Positions 25,820-35,000 of a stretch of 40,472 nt of DNA are shown one piece after another. Origin of the DNA: Bacteroidia bacterium (GTDB taxonomy: Bacteria; Bacteroidota; Bacteroidia; Bacteroidales; VadinHA17); NCBI GenBank assembly GCA_026391475.1, contig JAPLED010000064.1, positions 1 to 40,472 on the forward strand, written 5' to 3'. The notes beneath the pieces are model-generated. The model ran no database searches. It was not told the DNA's origin and worked only from the letters and a program-made list of their open reading frames with translations. The position numbers were made by a program, and so were the translations under genes. Position 1 is the first letter of the stretch. Every line of letters starts with the position of its first letter.

Positions 25820-26422
25820 TTAGATTTCGTTGGTTATATCAGGTCGCGCAAATTTCTTTTCTGCTGCTTCAGCAAGCCAGAACATTATTACCGCAGCAAT
25901 AATAAGCAGAAAAATAAACAGCCCCGGAGAAATACCCATGACCTCATTTATTTTAACCGGACCTTTATATGACCTATTAGCGAGATTCTGTATTAACGGG
26001 TAGGTTTCAGCAAAAAGGAATGCTCCGGTGAGCCCACCTGCAAAAAATACCATTGCATCAATCTTACCTATCGAAAGTGCGCTTAATCCTGTACCAGGAC
26101 AAAATCCTCCCATAATAAATCCGGCACCCATTATTACTCCGCCAACTATTGATGAGGTAACATAAAATTCGTTCACGAAAACCATATTCAGATTAAGAAG
26201 TCCGAAGAAGCTTAATAACTGAGAGCCGATTAGTGCAACAATCGCTGCCGTAAAGAATACCTTTATTACAGTTGTATCGTACCCGTAAAACATCCCGATA
26301 AGTTTACGGCTCGAAGAGAATCCTGCCTGTTCGAGGGAAAATCCGAAACCTATGCCAATCAGCAGTGCTATAAGCAGATCGAGCCATTCCGGCATTGTTA
26401 ATAATGATGAAAGAGGTCCCAT
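25820..26422 (-). CDS. YeeE/YedE family sulfur transporter, C-terminal half
   Basis: Membrane protein of 200 residues with about five hydrophobic segments, matching one half of the YeeE/YedE thiosulfate/sulfur-compound importer family (TsuA-like; also called PmpA/PmpB when split). The Cys motif GGFCPGTGLSALS is the conserved sulfur-relay site in these channels. GFGFSLEQAGFSSSRKLIG near the N-terminus is also characteristic. It lies 67 bases downstream of the other half-gene, and the rhodanese-like gene follows at 11 bases, a common arrangement in sulfur-trafficking operons. The imported species (thiosulfate or another sulfane sulfur donor) is not determined. Confidence 0.87.
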   Translation of the reverse strand: MGPLSSLLTMPEWLDLLIALLIGIGFGFSLEQAGFSSSRKLIGMFYGYDTTVIKVFFTAAIVALIGSQLLSFFGLLNLNMVFVNEFYVTSSIVGGVIMGAGFIMGGFCPGTGLSALSIGKIDAMVFFAGGLTGAFLFAETYPLIQNLANRSYKGPVKINEVMGISPGLFIFLLIIAAVIMFWLAEAAEKKFARPDITNEI

Positions 26423-26489
26423 ATTTTTATTATTAAATTGTCTAAATAAATTTAAGCTTTAAATGCTACAGCCTCTATAGCCTTCTTCC

Positions 26490-26999
26490 TCATATCCAGT
26501 TTTTCCTGAAAAACCAGGCGAAAATATATGCTGAACCGAAAATTGCAATCATTGTGACAAAACCGGCAACAGATAGTACGGCCATTCCTGATAGAGCAGC
26601 GCCACTGGTACATCCCCGGGCAAGCTGAGCACCATAAACAAAGAACACACCACCCAGAAATGCAAAGATCAATCGCCTGGAATTTGATATCTTTGGAGAC
26701 TTTTCAATTTTGAACTTCAGTCTCTTTGAAATTGCTCCTGATAAGAATCCACCGGCTACAACTCCGAGTATTTCGAGTGTCAGCCAGTTTTTTAAAGGTT
26801 TTTTCCCGTCTTCGAAATATTTGCTGTAGTAGATTGATTCTTCAGCATGCTGACGGTCAACTGCTCCGACAATCGAGACAACACAGTATTTGAGACCACC
26901 GCTGGCTCCCAGGCCGCGACCTGATAGGAACATCGCCAGAAGCAGTACTATCCCCAGCATGGTACCTGCCAGATAAGGATTCATGTATCTGTTTTTCAT
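26490..26999 (-). CDS. YeeE/YedE family sulfur transporter, N-terminal half
   Basis: First gene of the sulfur module: a 169-residue membrane protein of the YeeE/YedE family. Four hydrophobic segments flank a polar insert with HAEESIYYSKYFEDGKKPLKNW. The conserved relay Cys is in QLARGCTSGAALSGMA, and another Cys occurs in LKYCVVS. With the next gene it would make a complete two-part importer. The ATG at 26999 is followed at six codons by a second Met (MNPYLAG), which could be the true start. The 288-base gap upstream (27000-27287) holds only repeats and an AT-rich leader for truA. Confidence 0.85.
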   Translation of the reverse strand: MKNRYMNPYLAGTMLGIVLLLAMFLSGRGLGASGGLKYCVVSIVGAVDRQHAEESIYYSKYFEDGKKPLKNWLTLEILGVVAGGFLSGAISKRLKFKIEKSPKISNSRRLIFAFLGGVFFVYGAQLARGCTSGAALSGMAVLSVAGFVTMIAIFGSAYIFAWFFRKNWI

Positions 27000-27075
27000 T
27001 ATTTGAAATTCTGATATTAATGTTTTCTCTGTAAATACAAAAATAGTAAATGTGAGTTATAAGACAAACAGTCAG

Positions 27076-27111
27076 AAAGTCTATAAAGTTCATAAAGTTC
27101 GTAAAGTCATA
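27076..27111. repeat. Nonamer array AAAGTYYRT
   Basis: Four 9-bp units (AAAGTCTAT, AAAGTTCAT, AAAGTTCGT, AAAGTCATA) in one phase in the gap between the sulfur module and truA. Read on the other strand, this is the same family as the nonamers at 16814-16840, sharing AAAGTCTAT exactly. A G-rich 9-bp-like repeat (GGGAGACTG) follows at about 27142-27159. Confidence 0.65.
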
Positions 27112-27183
27112 TTGAAAAAATGAAGGGGTGAATGGGAGAGGGGGAGACTGGGAGACTGGCTTTTTTAGATTACATACTGTTCA

Positions 27184-27239
27184 CCGAGTATCCAGTACCG
27201 AGTACCAAGCACCTAGAACCTAGCACCAAACAACGAGCA
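27184..27239. repeat. Heptad array (CCGAGTA/CCTAGCA words), eight units
   Basis: Eight 7-bp units ending in A (CCGAGTA, TCCAGTA, CCGAGTA, CCAAGCA, CCTAGAA, CCTAGCA, CCAAACA, ACGAGCA), in perfect phase, about 50 bases upstream of truA. The final A of every unit and the leading C of most are fixed while the middle varies. Confidence 0.7.
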
Positions 27240-27287
27240 CATTTCGTTATTTATTTTTTATCTTTATAAAATATTTAAACAACGAAG

Positions 27288-28064
27288 ATGGCCAGATTCA
27301 AACTTACAATAGAATACGATGGAACGCGCTATATCGGTTGGCAGATGCAGAAGGGCGGAAAAACAATTCAGGGAGAGATACTCGATGCCTGCAGGGAGGT
27401 ATTTAAAGGTGAAGAGATTGATGTTTTTGGTGCGGGACGTACTGATGGTGGCGTTCATGCATCGGGTCAGGTTGCGCATCTCGGTGTTGAAACAGATCTG
27501 GCACCGTTGAAGATAAAATACGGGATCAACGACCGTCTTCCACCGGATATCTGTGTAATAAATGTTGAAGAGGCACATCCGAAGTTTCATGCCCGGCACG
27601 ATGCAAATGCCCGCAGTTATATTTACCAGATAAGCAGAAGACGTACTGCCTTCGGGAAAAAGTATGTATGGTGGATAAAAGACCAGCTTGATATTGATCT
27701 GATGAACGAAGCTGCAAGAAATTTTCCCGGACTGAAAGACTACAGGTACTTCACTGACGAGACAGCGGAACAATCATCCACGAAGGTAGAGATACTTCAT
27801 GCAAAGGTGAATGATTTTGGTGACATGCTTGTCTTTCATGTTGTAGGTTCACATTTCCTGTGGAAGCAGATAAGACGTATGACGGGAGTCCTGGTTGAGG
27901 TAGGACGTGGCAAACTGTCACCCGCTGATGTTGCTTCATTTTTCAGACTCAAGTCAGATATTCCGGCAAAACTTACAGCTCCGCCAAGCGGGTTATTTCT
28001 CGAAAAAGTATATTATAAAAAGGAAGAGATCAGCTACCAGACAAAGCCTATCATAAATTTCTAA
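27288..28064 (+). CDS. truA: tRNA pseudouridine(38-40) synthase TruA
   Basis: Housekeeping RNA-modification enzyme that converts uridines 38, 39 and 40 of the tRNA anticodon arm to pseudouridine. The 258 residues are the normal length. The N-terminal RFKLTIEYDGTRYIGWQMQ and the catalytic-Asp motif GAGRTDGGVHASGQV (residues about 47-61) are diagnostic, and GSHFLWKQIRRMTGVLVEVGRGK near the C-terminus is also conserved. It is a single-gene unit on the plus strand between two minus-strand blocks. Its stop codon (28062-28064) is inside a heptad array that spans the whole convergent gap to the radical SAM gene. Confidence 0.97.
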   Translation: MARFKLTIEYDGTRYIGWQMQKGGKTIQGEILDACREVFKGEEIDVFGAGRTDGGVHASGQVAHLGVETDLAPLKIKYGINDRLPPDICVINVEEAHPKFHARHDANARSYIYQISRRRTAFGKKYVWWIKDQLDIDLMNEAARNFPGLKDYRYFTDETAEQSSTKVEILHAKVNDFGDMLVFHVVGSHFLWKQIRRMTGVLVEVGRGKLSPADVASFFRLKSDIPAKLTAPPSGLFLEKVYYKKEEISYQTKPIINF

Positions 28065-28118
28065 TTACGAATTACGAATTTCTAATTCCTGTAGCCTGTA
28101 GCCTGTAGCCTTATTTTA
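28056..28118. repeat. Heptad array (AATTACG then GTAGCCT), nine units between convergent stops
   Basis: Nine phase-locked 7-bp units: AATTTCT, two AATTACG, AATTTCT, AATTCCT, three GTAGCCT and TATTTTA. The array covers the truA stop codon at one end and the radical SAM stop codon at the other, so it forms the entire convergent gap. GTAGCCT is the reverse complement frame of the GGCTACA word at 14890 and 21607. Confidence 0.8.
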
Positions 28119-29060
28119 ATCGCAGGTACATTCGATCCGGCTTATTATATCCTGGCTCAGGTTCATTGCTATTAACCGATTGGTTCTCTGATCAATACAT
28201 TTATTGCAGCTGGAAAACAGGCCTAAATCCCATACATCGGCAAATACACGTCCTGCATTTAGTTTAATACCATATTCCAAAACTGTTTCCAGGGAGTGGA
28301 TATCCGGTGGCGCAAAGTGGCCTTTTCCCAATAACAGATCCATTGCCCCGTTGCCTGCCCTAACAGGAATAACCGTACAACATTCAACACCAGCACTAAA
28401 GGCAAAATCAATTGACCTTTCCGCCCAATATATACCTTCTGATTCAGTGAGAAAAGGAGGACGGAGCAGAATAAATGCCCTTGACGGGATTCTGTGTTGT
28501 GTAAGGTAGCTGACCGAATTCCTGAAATCCTCCAGGGTCATTTGCTTATTGAGTTTTCGGAGTATCTCAGTATGCACGGTTTCAAGTCCCAATACCACTT
28601 GTAATTCAGGCTTAAGCATATCCCTGAAAAGCAGACATTTTTCATTGATCAGTCTGGGATGACTTTCAACGATAACAGTTTCGAAATTACTTACCAGTGA
28701 TGCAATTTTTTTATAATCCTCTTCAGGAATAGCCCTTCCATCAAAGAAACTTCCACTATTATAGAGTTTCAGATGTTTAACTTCAGGCAGGTGATTCAAA
28801 GCCCATTTAATCTGGTTTGGGATAGCACCAGCAGGGACAGATTCATCGGTCGTGTTTTTCCACAGATCACACATCAGACAACGAAAAGGGCATTCCCGAT
28901 TCGTCAGAAAAATGATCGCAATATCTTCAATTTCTCCAGAAATGGAGCGTTCTTTTTCAACCAGCCATGCATAGGGTTTTTGCGGATCAACAGAATTTTT
29001 CCTTCCCCGGTTGGACACTATCCACCGGTCATTAATAACGAGTTCAGGATTTTCACTCAT
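28116..29060 (-). CDS. Radical SAM protein, last gene of the candidate biosynthetic operon
   Basis: Predicted [4Fe-4S]/S-adenosylmethionine enzyme, 314 residues. The cluster motif is RECPFRCLMCDLW (Cys57, Cys61, Cys64; CX3CX2C). Further segments, LKLYNSGSFFDG, VIVESHPRLI, LQVVLGLETVHTEIL and AFILLRPPFLTE, resemble the group of radical SAM proteins that includes the archaeosine enzyme RaSEA, by memory only. Four more Cys near the C-terminus (285, 288, 311, 313) could hold a second metal site. An in-frame ATG exists at 29141, but the ATG at 29060 overlaps the upstream stop in an ATGAGTGA junction, typical of translational coupling, so I chose it. The reaction is unknown; it may modify the product of the neighbouring ligase. 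Confidence 0.78.
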   Translation of the reverse strand: MSENPELVINDRWIVSNRGRKNSVDPQKPYAWLVEKERSISGEIEDIAIIFLTNRECPFRCLMCDLWKNTTDESVPAGAIPNQIKWALNHLPEVKHLKLYNSGSFFDGRAIPEEDYKKIASLVSNFETVIVESHPRLINEKCLLFRDMLKPELQVVLGLETVHTEILRKLNKQMTLEDFRNSVSYLTQHRIPSRAFILLRPPFLTESEGIYWAERSIDFAFSAGVECCTVIPVRAGNGAMDLLLGKGHFAPPDIHSLETVLEYGIKLNAGRVFADVWDLGLFSSCNKCIDQRTNRLIAMNLSQDIISRIECTCD

Positions 29061-30381
29061 AATTTGAAAGAAACTCTTTCCGGTAAGCAATTTCTCGCTC
29101 AGGAAAATGCCTTTTAAAGTCCTTGGAAGAAGTCGCGCCATGCTGAAAGCGTCTTTTCGGGAAAACCGGCATTTCCATTCCCGTAATAGCCTTTATACCA
29201 TGAGAAACTATCTGTCCCTTAAGATCATATAACTTTTGATGATCCCAATTGGTCATATCAATATATGGAATACCTTCAGAAATTTCGATCACATTGGGTA
29301 AAGTATAAGGACTGAATCCTTCAAATCCCAGCAAATCTGAAGGAGTAAAGGTCCGCATGTAACCCCTGCTTAATCCTCCTGAATAGGTTAATGAATGTTT
29401 GATTGACTCTACTCCCCAGCCTTCATGATAAAGCATGAGGTTATTAAGGACACTGCGTATAGTCAGTTCAGGGTTTTCTTCAATCGGATAATCTTTTAAA
29501 TTTTCATCACCTCCGTCTCCGTCAATTATGTATTTCCAATCGGGATAACGCGACCGGATTCCCTGCAGAAGGGACAAATTCATTGTTGCGGATTGTATAT
29601 CAAGAGGTTTATAGTCTTCGACAACTTTCACAGCCTTCTTCCAATCCAATGCTGAATAATCCACTTCAATGGGTTCCAGAAATATTTCCAGATTCAGTGC
29701 TTCCAGAAATTTCCTCGCCTGAATTAAATCAGCCCCATCGCCGTCAATCGATAGTGTAAAAGCTTTCAGCCTTGATGGGCTTTCACCAAGTTCTTTCAGT
29801 GCATGGTAAGTAAGTAAGAAAACAGAACCACTATCAATTCCGGCAGAAAAAGTAACTCCGATAGGGCCTGCTTTCGCATGGAACTGCAGCCATTTTTTTA
29901 TTTCCTTGTACAATCCCGCAATATAATTCTCACCTATTTGCGCCGGATTTTCATGGGTAAATTTGTTGCGTTCAGGAGTGAAAAACCGACTATAAACAGG
30001 ATTTGGATCAGGACAACCCAACAGTTCAATTTTTGTAATATAGTGGGCCGGAGCCATCCTTGTATAGGAGGGATGGAATTGGTTATCAAGGCCTTCCTTT
30101 TTAAGATAATCAAAAATGACATCAATACGTTCAGCAATTATAAGGTTAGGACCAGCCGGACGTTTCGCAATAAAATAACGGATCGGACGGCCAATTGATC
30201 GTGCCATCCGGATGGTCTTACCATCAACAGAAACAAGAGAAAATTGTCCGTCAATCTTGCGAACAGCTTCAACATCCCCTGATCTGACAATATTAACTGC
30301 TTCTTCGTGCGTCATATTATAAATGACATTTTTCTCTGGATTGGTGAGATCTATTACATTCCCTGCATATTGATTATTCAT
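29053..30381 (-). CDS. Asparagine-synthetase-like amide ligase lacking the glutaminase Cys
   Basis: AsnB-fold ATP-dependent ligase, 442 residues. The C-terminal synthetase domain has the PP-loop TFSAGIDSGSV (residues 179-185, in place of SGGxDS) and the second acidic motif IDGDGGDENL (287-293, equivalent to SGEGADE). The N-terminal domain keeps a remnant of the Ntn glutamine amidotransferase fold (GQFSLVSVDGKTIRMARS) but starts MNNQYAG, with no Cys2, so it cannot hydrolyse glutamine. This state is also found in beta-lactam synthetases and lasso peptide cyclases, which form amide bonds by adenylation. No lasso partner proteins (RRE or transglutaminase-like protease) are present. It lies 29 bases after the FG-GAP gene and overlaps the radical SAM start by 8 bases. 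Confidence 0.8.
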   Translation of the reverse strand: MNNQYAGNVIDLTNPEKNVIYNMTHEEAVNIVRSGDVEAVRKIDGQFSLVSVDGKTIRMARSIGRPIRYFIAKRPAGPNLIIAERIDVIFDYLKKEGLDNQFHPSYTRMAPAHYITKIELLGCPDPNPVYSRFFTPERNKFTHENPAQIGENYIAGLYKEIKKWLQFHAKAGPIGVTFSAGIDSGSVFLLTYHALKELGESPSRLKAFTLSIDGDGADLIQARKFLEALNLEIFLEPIEVDYSALDWKKAVKVVEDYKPLDIQSATMNLSLLQGIRSRYPDWKYIIDGDGGDENLKDYPIEENPELTIRSVLNNLMLYHEGWGVESIKHSLTYSGGLSRGYMRTFTPSDLLGFEGFSPYTLPNVIEISEGIPYIDMTNWDHQKLYDLKGQIVSHGIKAITGMEMPVFPKRRFQHGATSSKDFKRHFPEREIAYRKEFLSNYE

Positions 30382-30410
30382 ATTCTTGGTTTTTATACTG
30401 TTATCAACTA

Positions 30411-32075
30411 TTATTTTGTTACAATTCCTTTGCCCTGTAAAATGGTGAGATAACGATCGCAGGTAATGTTCTTATAAATCTCCTTTTTCCCGTCTGACCA
30501 GGCGATCTCAAGCAGGTCAATCTGCTTTTGCTGGCCCAGTCCGATGTGAAGACGGGGATCATTATTTGAAAGATAGCTTGTTGCCCATTGATTGACAAGA
30601 ACCTGCTTCTTTCCACCTGCTGTTACAGTTACTTTTGCACCAATTGCTGAAGCCGGCCCGTTTTTCCCTTTCAGTGTCAATCCCAGCCAATGATTGTTGT
30701 TTCCTCCATCATTTCTGAGCAGTACAGCTGTTGCCTGCTTGTCAACATGAGAGATAATAATATCGAGGTCTCCGTCGTTGTCAAAATCCCAGACAGCTAA
30801 ACCCCGACCGGAACGTTTGGTTGAGAAATAGGCACCATGCTCTTTTCCGACATTTTTAAAATGTCCTTTCCCGTCATTCTCCAGCAATAATGGATATTGC
30901 AGAATAAGTTCTTCTGCAGTTCCGTTTGCGGCAACTATATCTAGGTCACCGTCATTGTCATAATCAAAAAGTTGTGCACCCCAGCTGCCTTTACCGGCCA
31001 TAGCTCCCGCAACACCACTTACTTCTGTTATGTCCACAAAAACACCATTATCAACATTGTGGTAAAGGGCTCCGTAATCAAGGTCCGAAACGAGGATATC
31101 AATCAATCCATCACCATCAATATCACCAATTGACCCATGCATTGAACCTGTCCCTTCCCCCTGACTGTTTGCTGCAATGCCGCTTGATATGGCGACTTCG
31201 TGATATACCCTGTCATCGTTTCTGAAAAGGAAGTTTAACTGATGGTCATTGGCCTGAAAGATATCAAGATCACCATCATCATCATAATCAAATACGGTTA
31301 ATCCCATACATTTTGAATCAGGAAAATATAGGTTATTTTTTTTCGTTACATCAACAAATCTCCCGTCTGGTTGCTGCTCGTACAGCATCGATGCCTGACC
31401 ATTATATTCAGTTGGACTTGGCATCATACCAGGTGTTGCAGGCGAGACATAAGCCGGGTCAAAGGCCAGAAAGTTGCCAACCATTGCATCAAGTCTTCCA
31501 TCCAGATTATAATCCCAGAATGCAACCCCTATACTCCATTTTGTGAAGCCGTTTAACTTATCCGGCCCACTTAAACCTAATGAAGCTGTAATGTCACTGA
31601 ATGTACCGTTGCCGTTGTTATGGTAGAAAACATTTGGACCATAATTCAATAGATAAAGATCCTGATAGCCATCGTTGTCAAGATCAATAGCACCGGCAGC
31701 CATGCTCCAGTGACGGTCATCCACTCCGGCTATTTCAGAAACCCCGGTAAATGTTCCATTTCCGTTATTTTTATAGAGCTCGTTATGTGAATTCTTAAAC
31801 ACTTTTCCTTCAGGATCAGATATGCCTTCAAGATAGGTTCCATTCATCAGGTAAAGGTCCATTAATTGGTCATTGTTGTAATCAAACACAGTAATCCCCG
31901 ACCCGCTGCTTTCCAGGATATTCTTATAGGAATAGTCACCAAAAGTATATTTGAAATTAATTCCGGACTGTCTGGTTATGTCTGTAAACATTACGCCCTT
32001 CTTTTGCGCTGACGATACAACCGTGATACAAATCAGAAAAAGGCAATAAAAAAAACCGATAAACTTCTCTCTCAT
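30411..32075 (-). CDS. Exported FG-GAP/VCBS seven-bladed propeller protein with UnbV/ASPIC domain
   Basis: Secreted or periplasmic protein of 554 residues with a signal peptide (FIGFFYCLFLICITVVSSA). Seven Asp-rich calcium-type FG-GAP motifs are visible, among them DYNNDQLMDLYL, DLDNDGYQDLYL, DYDDDGDLDIFQ, DIDGDGLIDILV and DFDNDGDLDIII, suggesting a complete seven-bladed integrin-like propeller. The C-terminus carries an ASPIC/UnbV domain with QWATSYLSNNDPRLHIGLGQ and LLEIAWSDGKKEIY. UnbV proteins are named from enediyne antibiotic clusters. The start ATG shares its A with the upstream TAA (TAATG), so it is coupled to the preceding TPR/FG-GAP gene. A ligand- or product-binding surface role is likely; no enzymatic motif was seen. 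Confidence 0.85.
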   Translation of the reverse strand: MREKFIGFFYCLFLICITVVSSAQKKGVMFTDITRQSGINFKYTFGDYSYKNILESSGSGITVFDYNNDQLMDLYLMNGTYLEGISDPEGKVFKNSHNELYKNNGNGTFTGVSEIAGVDDRHWSMAAGAIDLDNDGYQDLYLLNYGPNVFYHNNGNGTFSDITASLGLSGPDKLNGFTKWSIGVAFWDYNLDGRLDAMVGNFLAFDPAYVSPATPGMMPSPTEYNGQASMLYEQQPDGRFVDVTKKNNLYFPDSKCMGLTVFDYDDDGDLDIFQANDHQLNFLFRNDDRVYHEVAISSGIAANSQGEGTGSMHGSIGDIDGDGLIDILVSDLDYGALYHNVDNGVFVDITEVSGVAGAMAGKGSWGAQLFDYDNDGDLDIVAANGTAEELILQYPLLLENDGKGHFKNVGKEHGAYFSTKRSGRGLAVWDFDNDGDLDIIISHVDKQATAVLLRNDGGNNNHWLGLTLKGKNGPASAIGAKVTVTAGGKKQVLVNQWATSYLSNNDPRLHIGLGQQKQIDLLEIAWSDGKKEIYKNITCDRYLTILQGKGIVTK

Positions 32076-35000
32076 TATTGGTCTCTTTTTTTAATTGCAT
32101 TATGATAATCCTCTGATGTTACAATTCTTGTGTTATATTCCCGAAGATATTTTTGAAGTTCAGGATCTTTCGGATAAGAATCCTTCTCAGCAGGAGGATA
32201 ATTTGTCATGCCATGAAAAGGAAGTGGTAATACAGTATTGCCAAGTGCAGTGTTTATATCCCCATCCTTTACCCAGCCCACACTATGGATAAGAAAATCT
32301 CTTTTCCATCCCTTTTTTAATTCCGGTAATCCTTTGGCATCAAATTCAATAGATGTTTCATCACCAGCATTGGAAATAATATATTTGTTATCCGACTCAG
32401 TAAGGAGAGGCAATACATTACCATAGCGTGTATAGTTACCTGACAAATCCCGCCATCTATTATTTTTATCAACATCTGAATAATCAAACCAATGAGGTCC
32501 ATAGCGGCCACCTTTTCTAAAGCTACGGGAAAATCCCCGGTAATGAAGGTCAGCTGAAACGGGTTTTATAACGGTTGAAATGATCGGAGCGTTTGAAAGA
32601 CAATCAGAAAAGAAGATATAATCCCAGTAAATCTCCATATTTGTTCTTATCCTGATCCGATGATCTGTAGAAAGCATTTTACCGGAGAGATCGGCAATTA
32701 CTGTTTTATTCTTTCCCATCGGAAAGCCCAGGTTATCAATTACTGTCTCCCATTCACCTTTTTTATTAATTACCTGGATGATGGGTGGAATGACTTTAAT
32801 ATCGTGGGATTGTGAAATGGCTACATTAATACTGGCATCCGTCGGAAATATCCAGCCATTCAGGAAAAGGAATAAATTCCCGGTTTGATCCACTTCACCC
32901 GGATCAAGAATCATGTCCTGCATCTCTGTAACTCCTTGATATTTATCAGGTTTGAAATCGGACAGATACCTATCGTCTTTTTCAGTAATAAAAGAAAGAA
33001 CATCGTTTCCCTGCGAATCCTTTGCTGAAACGGGGATATGCTTTTCCTTAACCTGGAAAATCCGATAACCAGGGAAAGGTGGTGGAGAAAACTGTTCAGG
33101 AACGAAAACGTCAACTGAATCGGGATGATCAACTGCGACCAACTGTACTTTGTCAAAATATATAGTCTCCCAAAGTTCTGATGTCACCTGAATCGAATAC
33201 ATTCCTTTCTTGGGCTTTAATAATTCACCCGGTATTTTTATATAATCATCCGATGCATCAGGGAAAGCATATGCAGTGTTACCTCCCATAATTCCCAGGG
33301 GCATACCGAGCGCACTTCTCCAGATGATATCTTTCGCAAATACATATTCGTCACCATTCCAAGTATAGAGAAAAGGACAAGAACCTTTCAGGGTCTGTGC
33401 CTCAACAAGTGACTGATCGGTCCCCGGAAAAAAAATGTTCTGAGGTACACCATTTGTCCAGGTAATTCTTATAACATCAGCTTTTGAACGATTTCCTATA
33501 CCAAAAAGGACATTGGGATCAGTTACTATCATAGTCTGGTAAAGATCACCTGCGCGCATTTCCACTTTTGCCCCAATCCCAAAATGATTATTCTTAGCGC
33601 TTCCAGCTCTTAAGCCCACAAGTTTCATCTTGATAAAATGGTTAATATTACCGCCATCATTTCGCAACAGGAAAACTCCACCATTCAAACCGGCAATCAC
33701 CACATCGAGATCACCGTCCTCATTATAATCAAAAACAGCTATTTGTTTTCCGGATTTCGGTTCTTCAGGTAACAATTTAGAAACATCGGTAAAATTCCCT
33801 TTTCCGTCATTATGAAAAAGAAACAGTCCCCGTCCGCCCTTTTCTTCAGATTCTCCTGCTATAAGAAGATCCAGAAATCCGTCATTGTCAAAATCAAAAA
33901 AAGAAGCATCATAAGCTTTAACATGCTGAATTGCAGAGAACATTTCGTTTGTATTTTTTACCCGTTCGAAACTGCCATTGTCCAGATTCCGGAATAATTC
34001 ATGGTTACCTCCATTAACCGAAGTAATGAACAGGTCTAAAAATCCATCATTATTGTAATCTCCAACCGCTACTGCGCTGGAGCCTCCGTTACTTTTCAAA
34101 CCACTATTTTCGGTAATATCTTTAAAAACACCCTGTCTTTGATTTGAATATAAAATATTGCTGGCATTCTTATTCACAACAAAAAGGTCAATGTCGCCAT
34201 CGTCATCAAAATCGCCAAAGGCTGCATCGCGACTATTAACATCTCCACTTGATAAACCCATTTTTTCGGTTTGCTCCTGAAATGTGCCATCAGAATTATT
34301 CCGAAACAGCAGATTCGAATTTGACCTTGCTTCAAATAAATCAAGATCTCCGTCATGATCCAGGTCGAAGAACAAAGCCTTATTTCCCCCGGTTTTGCTG
34401 CCGATTTTCGCTTTGGCTGTAACATCTTCAAAAGTTCCTTTTCCTGTATTTCTGTATAATATATCACCATCTTCCTTCACGATATAAAGGTCAATAAACC
34501 CGTCGTTGTCATAATCAGCAAATGCAGTTGAGGATTCCTTCCCCGAATGTCTGAGACCTGCTTTGGTTGAAACATCACTGAACCGTCCCATTTCATTATT
34601 GAAAAGATAGTGTTTATAGGATGAACTTGCCGGATCATAGCTGCCCACATAAAGATCTATGTCGCCGTCACCATCATAATCAGCTGCGGCCACGTGTGTG
34701 GAATTTCTGAATTCAGTATTCTCACCGTCAACAAAGGCCGGAACAATATTCAGGCCTGCAGATGAAGTTACATCGGTGAATTTAATCACATCCAGCAGAG
34801 ATCCATTTTCATTGATTTGGGATGAAGTTTTTTGGTCAAATGTAATCAGCGGAAAACCGATCAGGGACCCCCCCGGACCTTTCAACTCCATAATACCTGC
34901 CTGATATGGAGAGGTAACCTTAAGATAATTATGGAAAATAGTAAATTGTATAATCGCATTTCCCTTATCCTGTTTTTTCAGGGATGAAAGTGTTTTATCA

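Noticed and set aside
27264-27773. 169-codon minus-strand frame opposite truA
   Set aside because: Fully antisense to truA, including the catalytic motif, and lacks its own start context or domain.
29061-29141. 27-residue N-terminal extension of the radical SAM protein
   Set aside because: It would overlap the ligase gene by 89 bases; the ATGAGTGA junction at 29053-29060 is a more typical coupled start.
29053-30381. Lasso peptide cyclase
   Set aside because: No RRE protein, transglutaminase-like protease or precursor peptide frame was found beside it; the gaps in the operon are 29 bases or less.
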